A stretch of 38,289 bases of DNA from RGIG3102 sp964369975 (GTDB lineage: Bacteria; Bacillota; Clostridia; Oscillospirales; Ruminococcaceae): NCBI GenBank assembly GCA_964369975.1, contig CAYJFZ010000015.1, positions 1 to 38,289 on the forward strand, given 5' to 3'. Shown here one piece after another: positions 34,254 to 38,289 of this stretch. Each line of letters begins with the position of its first letter. The first letter of the stretch is position 1. The position numbers and the translations under genes were made by a program. The notes beneath the pieces are model-generated. The model ran no database searches. It saw only the letters and a program-made list of their open reading frames with translations, and was not told the DNA's origin.

Positions 34254-34704
34254 TTTCTTCTTCCTCATTGATATCGTCAAACATTAATTCTGATAAAAAT
34301 TCAATCATTTCACAAAAAATGTCTACTTTTTCTTCGCCGAATTTTTTATAAAATCTTTTTTCTATCTCATCCTCATAAGCCACAGTCACCTCGTAGTCTT
34401 TTGGCGCATCTGGATTAATTGATAAAAAAAACACTCTTTTATCAGTTTCGCTTTGTGTTCTTAAAATATACCCTTTATTACAAAGTTGGTTTATTTTCTC
34501 TGTCACAGAGGGGCGCGTGATTTTTAATAAATCAGCAATCTGTGAAGAAGTGTACTTATTAGGGTGAGCCTCAATTATATTAAGATAAAGTGTGTCGTGA
34601 TAAGACAAACTACTCTTTTTATCATAAGAATAAAGGCGCATAAGCTCATATATAGCTGTATCATGTGTTATTTTGTTTAATGCTTTAATTAATTTTTTGT
34701 CCAT
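34246..34704 (-). CDS. MarR-family transcriptional regulator
   Basis: 152 residues. The winged helix has YTSSQIADLLKITRPSVTEKI as recognition region and TQSETDKRVFFLSIN as wing, with acidic C-terminal helices (DDINEEEENE). First gene of the leftward operon marR-MATE-GNAT, hence probably a local repressor relieved by a drug or phenolic ligand. The repeats overlapping its promoter (34745-34785) are the likely operator. Ribosome site AAGGAG. Confidence 0.92.
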   Translation of the reverse strand: MDKKLIKALNKITHDTAIYELMRLYSYDKKSSLSYHDTLYLNIIEAHPNKYTSSQIADLLKITRPSVTEKINQLCNKGYILRTQSETDKRVFFLSINPDAPKDYEVTVAYEDEIEKRFYKKFGEEKVDIFCEMIEFLSELMFDDINEEEENE

Positions 34705-34744
34705 TTTGAACTCCTTCTTGTTATCCTGTAAATAGATATTTTAA

Positions 34745-34785
34745 ACTAACTACTTTATACTAACTACTTTACACTAACTATTTAC
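34745..34785 (-). repeat. Three tandem 13-14 bp repeats over the marR promoter
   Basis: Copies ACTAACTACTTTAT (34745-34758), ACTAACTACTTTAC (34759-34772) and ACTAACTATTTAC (34773-34785, one base shorter). They cover the -10 box and the spacer of the marR promoter. Direct orientation and regular spacing suggest a cooperative repressor site, most likely for the MarR protein itself. Confidence 0.8.
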
Positions 34786-34794
34786 TTAAGTCAA
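34766..34794 (-). promoter_or_regulatory. Promoter of the marR-MATE-GNAT operon
   Basis: On the minus strand TTGACT (34789-34794) and TAAAGT (34766-34771) are 17 bases apart. The repeat copies overlap the -10 box and spacer, so repressor binding would block RNA polymerase. Confidence 0.55.
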
Positions 34795-34875
34795 CAGCTT
34801 TTACAAAATTTTCATACTTTTAAATAGTATAAAAAAATACTGCAACAAAAAAGTTTATCTTATTTATTAAAAGAA

Positions 34876-34949
34876 AACACCTATTTGACTGTTTTCTCTT
34901 AAATGCTCTCAGTTTTAAAGAGACATTCAAGAGTAGTCAAATAGGTGTT
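34876..34949 (-). terminator. Long imperfect inverted repeat, possible extended terminator
   Basis: Perfect 15-bp arms AACACCTATTTGACT (34876-34890) and AGTCAAATAGGTGTT (34935-34949). Inside, CTCTT pairs with AAGAG, and ATG plus TCTC with GAGA plus CAT, with one bulged base and a 9-base loop (34911-34919). The leftward transcript of the large sensor gene would enter it 59 bases after its stop, and TTTTCTTTT follows on the minus strand, so termination is plausible. The length is unusual for a simple terminator. Confidence 0.6.
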
Positions 34950-35008
34950 GCTTATATTTAAAAATCGTATGAATTCAAAATAAAATACGAAAATTTAAAC
35001 ATAATAAA

Positions 35009-37957
35009 TTATGTCAAACTTATATTATATTGTTTTTTCTCTATTAGTAGAGCCTTGAAACTGTCTATACCCATTGGTTTTGCAAAATAGTATCCCTGTG
35101 CATAGTCACACCCAATACCTTGTAACCATAGAGCTTGCGCGGCAGTTTCTACGCCCTCAGCAACCACTTTCATGTTAAGGTGTTTTGCCATGTTTATAAC
35201 ATCAGTAACAACAACAGTGCTATTACCACCTTGGTCTTTGAGGTTGAAAAACGCCTTGTCTAACTTTAATACATCTGCTTCAATGGAAGACAGCCTATTA
35301 AGAGAAGATACTCCAGCGCCAAAGTCATCAATAGATATTGCAAAGCCTAATTTTTTAAATCGCTTAATAGTAGATAAGAACTGTTCTGTATTTGCTTCAA
35401 CTGCACTTTCAGTGATTTCAAGTTCTATCATATCTTTGCTTATATCATAAAGAGATAAAATATCTGATACACGACTTACGATATTATTAGAAAGAACAGT
35501 ATGCGCTGATAGGTTTACTGAAATACGAGGTATATCCATGCTATTGCAGTTTGCCTTTATACACTTACAAACTTCTTCTAAAACAAATAAATCTAAGTAT
35601 GAAATAAATCCATTTTCTTCAAATACTGGGATAAATTCATCAGGATATATTTTTTCGCCAAACCTTGGTGCCCAGCGAACAAGAGCTTCCGCACCACTGA
35701 GTTTTAATGTTTTAAAGTCGATTTTTGGTTGATACTCAACAGTAAATTCACGGTCTTTAAGTGCTTGTTCCATTCTAAAGGTGATATTTATTTTATTTTC
35801 ATAGCGTTTGCGCATTTTTTCATCAAAGGTAATGAATGTAGTTTTATGCTTGGATTTGCCCTCTAATCGTGCATTGTCTGCTTGGCCTACAAGTGTCGTT
35901 ACTTTTTCCTTAACATTGTTGACAATTACATTACCGAACGATAAAGACACTTTATACTTTTCATTTATGTTATCCTCTATTGCAGGTAAAATGTAGCTGT
36001 TATAAATTTGATTAATAGAATCGCCTTCATTAACACGACGAAGTATTAAAAACTGGTCTGCTGACCTTCTGCTAACAAGAGCATTTGTTCCTTTAAAGGC
36101 ATCTTTTAAGGCATTTGCTACTGCTATTATAATACTCGTACCCCTTTCAGGGCTAAAGTGAGTGTTAATGGTCTTAAACATATCAATGTCAAAAGAGATT
36201 AATTCATATTCGCCCGGATTTGATTTTCTAATAATCTCTTCTGCAGTCACTCTAAACTTGTTTATTGTAGTTAAACCAGTCATAGGATCTGTGTTATATG
36301 ATTTAAGTAAGGCTTCTTTTTTCTCAATTTGTCCTCTGTAGTATAAAGCTATAAAGCCTATGACAATAATGAATAAGACAAATGCGAAATAGTACCAATG
36401 CTCCATAACATATTTCCAAAAACTTACTTCTGTATTAGGTAGGGCATCATTTGAATTGGTTTCAATTATTGCAGTGTATTCTTGCTCTGAGATACGGTCA
36501 GTCATCACATTGAATATTGAAACATATTCGCTGGCAATGTCCTTGTGTATAAAAAACTGCATTGGTGCCACAGTGCCTGTATGCACTGTGGAGGTGTTCA
36601 CATCATTAAAATATAGCTCAGTATATGTAACTGCACTTTGGGTACAGATGATCATATCTAAGTTTCCTGCTGCCAACTCATCAAGTAACTCATGCCAGTT
36701 ATTGTAGAAGACGAACTCAACATCTGGAAAGACATCAAGAAAAGCATCAAAGTCAATAGTCTGATAAGGCAGTGAGCCGATTTTAGGTGACTTTAGTACA
36801 GCTTCCCCAAGCGCTGTTGTATCTAATTGGTCATTGTTGATTACTGCGTACATTGGAATTTCGTGAAATGTTTCAGTAGGAACATAATGCTGTGCTTCAA
36901 GTTCGCTATTACCGTATAAAGTTAGCAGTATATCAAAATCTTCATGTGAAGAGTGGGGATCTTCAAGACTGTATGGATGATAATTCACCTCGAAATCATA
37001 ACGCTCAGCGAACACATTTAGCATGTCCACCATGGCGCCGTCAGCTTCTCCTTGCTCATTTGTATATGAAATTGGAGAAAATCCCGTTACATAACCGACT
37101 TCAAGAGGTTTTTGTCTTAATACTTCAATTTCTCTTTGTGTAAGCCCACGATGGGTTATTTCGATATTTTCTGATAGATATTTTTCCTCAAGCTCCATGA
37201 AGAAGTTACCTTCTGTATGGATAACTTGTAAAAAGTAGGCATCTATAACTTCCATTAATTCAGCGTTTTCATAACTTGATATTAAATATAGGTTGTAAAC
37301 GCCGAGATTTAATATATTATTTAAATCATGCGAGGTTGGATCTTCAGAGTAAGTTATAAATAAATCTGCTGGCTGTTCCATATATGTTTCTGTTTCGCCA
37401 TAGATGTATTCAACAGAAATATTATTGCTCTCACAAAAATTATTAAGAGTTTCAACGCCGATGTTCTCATCATAAACAGCTACGGTTTTTCCGTCGATTG
37501 CATTAACATCTGCGTATGTAATGCTCATATCCTCTGACATAAGAGCAATGTATGTTTTAGTGTATGGATTTTGTGAATAAAGCACCATTTCTTGTCTTTC
37601 AGCATTTCGAGTATTAAAGCCGCCAATATCAACATAGCCACTTTCTACAGCCTCAAGCATACTGTCGGCAATAGGAACGAACTCAAACTCCAAACCACTT
37701 TGCTCAGATATTTTTTGGAATACCTCATAGCCATAACCCTTATTGTTCAAGCTGTCTATGTCAACGACCATATCTTGAAAAGTAGAATAATATCCAACTC
37801 TTATAGGCTCGCTGAAATCAAAAGAGGATTGAGCGAGATAGATGCTTTCGGTTTCATCTACTGATACATCATTGTCCGTTGTGGAAAATACTGATAAAAT
37901 CGGTAACATTGTCGTTACCATACAAATTACGATTAAAATACTAAACATTTTTTTCAT
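35009..37957 (-). CDS. Sensor c-di-GMP phosphodiesterase: two SBP domains, TM, GGDEF (dead), EAL
   Basis: 982 residues. An N-terminal signal-like segment (about 4-25), two periplasmic-binding domains of the polar amino acid type (about 52-268 and 284-500; for example RVGYYSTFQDM and EVGYVTGFSPISY), a membrane segment at 519-540, a GGDEF domain whose signature is replaced by RSADQF at 631-636, and an EAL domain. EAL residues are all visible: QPK 743-745, Glu757, Asn815, Glu847, Asp877-Asp878, Lys898 and Glu934. It should hydrolyse c-di-GMP in response to a small ligand such as an amino acid. Strong ribosome site AGGAGG; own promoter at 38071-38099. Single gene. Confidence 0.93.
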   Translation of the reverse strand: MKKMFSILIVICMVTTMLPILSVFSTTDNDVSVDETESIYLAQSSFDFSEPIRVGYYSTFQDMVVDIDSLNNKGYGYEVFQKISEQSGLEFEFVPIADSMLEAVESGYVDIGGFNTRNAERQEMVLYSQNPYTKTYIALMSEDMSITYADVNAIDGKTVAVYDENIGVETLNNFCESNNISVEYIYGETETYMEQPADLFITYSEDPTSHDLNNILNLGVYNLYLISSYENAELMEVIDAYFLQVIHTEGNFFMELEEKYLSENIEITHRGLTQREIEVLRQKPLEVGYVTGFSPISYTNEQGEADGAMVDMLNVFAERYDFEVNYHPYSLEDPHSSHEDFDILLTLYGNSELEAQHYVPTETFHEIPMYAVINNDQLDTTALGEAVLKSPKIGSLPYQTIDFDAFLDVFPDVEFVFYNNWHELLDELAAGNLDMIICTQSAVTYTELYFNDVNTSTVHTGTVAPMQFFIHKDIASEYVSIFNVMTDRISEQEYTAIIETNSNDALPNTEVSFWKYVMEHWYYFAFVLFIIVIGFIALYYRGQIEKKEALLKSYNTDPMTGLTTINKFRVTAEEIIRKSNPGEYELISFDIDMFKTINTHFSPERGTSIIIAVANALKDAFKGTNALVSRRSADQFLILRRVNEGDSINQIYNSYILPAIEDNINEKYKVSLSFGNVIVNNVKEKVTTLVGQADNARLEGKSKHKTTFITFDEKMRKRYENKINITFRMEQALKDREFTVEYQPKIDFKTLKLSGAEALVRWAPRFGEKIYPDEFIPVFEENGFISYLDLFVLEEVCKCIKANCNSMDIPRISVNLSAHTVLSNNIVSRVSDILSLYDISKDMIELEITESAVEANTEQFLSTIKRFKKLGFAISIDDFGAGVSSLNRLSSIEADVLKLDKAFFNLKDQGGNSTVVVTDVINMAKHLNMKVVAEGVETAAQALWLQGIGCDYAQGYYFAKPMGIDSFKALLIEKKQYNISLT

Positions 37958-38070
37958 CGTTTATATACCTCCTGTAAGTGTGTTAGTTTGTAAAAAATGA
38001 AGTGGGTTTTAAAATAAAAATAAAATATGGAAATATTTAACTGTAATAAATTACCAAATCCTTATGTCTT

Positions 38071-38099
38071 ATTTTAGCATTTTTTGTCGAAAAAATCAA
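38071..38099 (-). promoter_or_regulatory. Promoter of the large sensor gene
   Basis: On the minus strand TTGATT (38094-38099) and TAAAAT (38071-38076) are 17 bases apart, about 113 bases before the start codon. Confidence 0.65.
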
Positions 38100-38197
38100 T
38101 AAAAGTGATGAAAAAAGCTTGTTATAGGCAAATAATTGTATTGATTTTGCTATATTTTGCTCTATTTTAATTTTTTTAAATATGCCTATAAAAAGCA

Positions 38198-38225
38198 AAA
38201 AAGTTAGGAGTAATCCTAACTTTTT
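38198..38225 (-). terminator. Terminator of a gene beyond the right edge
   Basis: AAAAAGTTAGGA (38198-38209) pairs with TCCTAACTTTTT (38214-38225), loop four bases, with U-runs in both directions. There is no + strand gene on its left to end, so it probably belongs to a leftward gene outside the window. Confidence 0.8.
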
Positions 38226-38289
38226 GTTTGCACAGCATAACTAAGAAAGCTAACCTATTTATATTTTTTATTTCTAACATAGTTTTTCA

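Larger units (their letters stand above)
34705..35008. other. Intergenic region with operator-like repeats and a long hairpin
   Basis: Between the marR start and the stop of the large sensor gene. It contains, from left to right, three tandem repeats at 34745-34785, a promoter at 34766-34794 that overlaps them, and the 74-base imperfect hairpin at 34876-34949. No small ORF with a credible ribosome site is seen. Confidence 0.65.
37958..38289. other. Upstream region of the large sensor gene, right edge
   Basis: No gene. It holds the sensor promoter (38071-38099), a leader of about 110 bases with no recognised riboswitch, and a terminator hairpin (38198-38225) belonging to something beyond the right edge. 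The outer part is AT-rich and featureless. Confidence 0.6.

Noticed and set aside
34876..34949. Insertion sequence or MITE
   Set aside because: No target-site duplication is visible and there is only one copy in the window, so mobility cannot be supported.
37958..38065. Possible riboswitch in the leader of the large sensor gene
   Set aside because: Only short accidental pairings; no known aptamer core.
1..38289. CRISPR array, phage, transposon or anti-phage defence island
   Set aside because: No regularly spaced repeats, no transposase, integrase, restriction or toxin genes on either strand; all accessory genes are signalling, efflux or exported proteins.

Overview
The window is AT-rich, tightly packed DNA that looks like a low-GC Clostridia (Firmicutes) chromosome, plausibly a Lachnospirales or Eubacteriales relative. 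The signs are a tRNA-Ala T-box ahead of alaS, FabK as the visible enoyl-ACP reductase, strong AGGAGG-type ribosome sites, sigma-A promoters with 17-base spacers, an ECF vitamin transporter component and many c-di-GMP enzymes. I see no tRNA, rRNA, CRISPR array, transposase or phage gene. Genus cannot be decided from the sequence alone.

Layout. (1) 1-969: a leftward DUF4438 gene. (2) 1110-9390: a rightward housekeeping operon with a promoter, a T-box with a GCC specifier, alaS, a HIT protein, comEC, holA, a Toprim(DUF4093)-HAD fusion and a FolT-type transporter gene, closed by a terminator. (3) 9586-20173: a complete type II fatty-acid operon in the order acpP, accB, accC, accD, accA, fabH, fabK, a FabX-like flavoprotein gene, fabD, fabG, fabF, fabZ and a MarR regulator gene, with a perfect palindrome at the predicted transcription start. 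(4) 20189-23190: a two-component system whose regulator and kinase genes are separated by an overlapping 33-codon membrane-protein gene. (5) 23257-27349, leftward: an EAL-type c-di-GMP phosphodiesterase, a GGDEF diguanylate cyclase and a short MGMT-family protein. (6) 27553-32281, leftward: a DUF2142 membrane protein, an orphan solute-binding lipoprotein and a second lipoprotein. (7) 32370-34794, leftward: a marR-MATE-GNAT operon whose promoter is overlaid by three tandem repeats. (8) 34876-38225, leftward: a large sensor with two periplasmic-binding domains, a dead GGDEF and an intact EAL domain.

How the genes work together. Region 3 contains everything from acetyl-CoA carboxylation to chain elongation. 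FabK looks like the reductase. The adjacent FabX-like protein, with a His165 site and four clustered cysteines, is the best candidate for making the cis double bond, because the operon has no FabA and no separate isomerase. Regions 5 and 8 put one probable c-di-GMP synthase and two probable c-di-GMP hydrolases, each behind a different sensory module, within about 15 kb.

Most noteworthy points: the FabX-like gene inside the FAS operon, the 33-residue membrane protein in the two-component operon, the Toprim-HAD fusion that keeps an internal ribosome site, a ComEC without nuclease residues, and two unexplained operator-like repeat structures.
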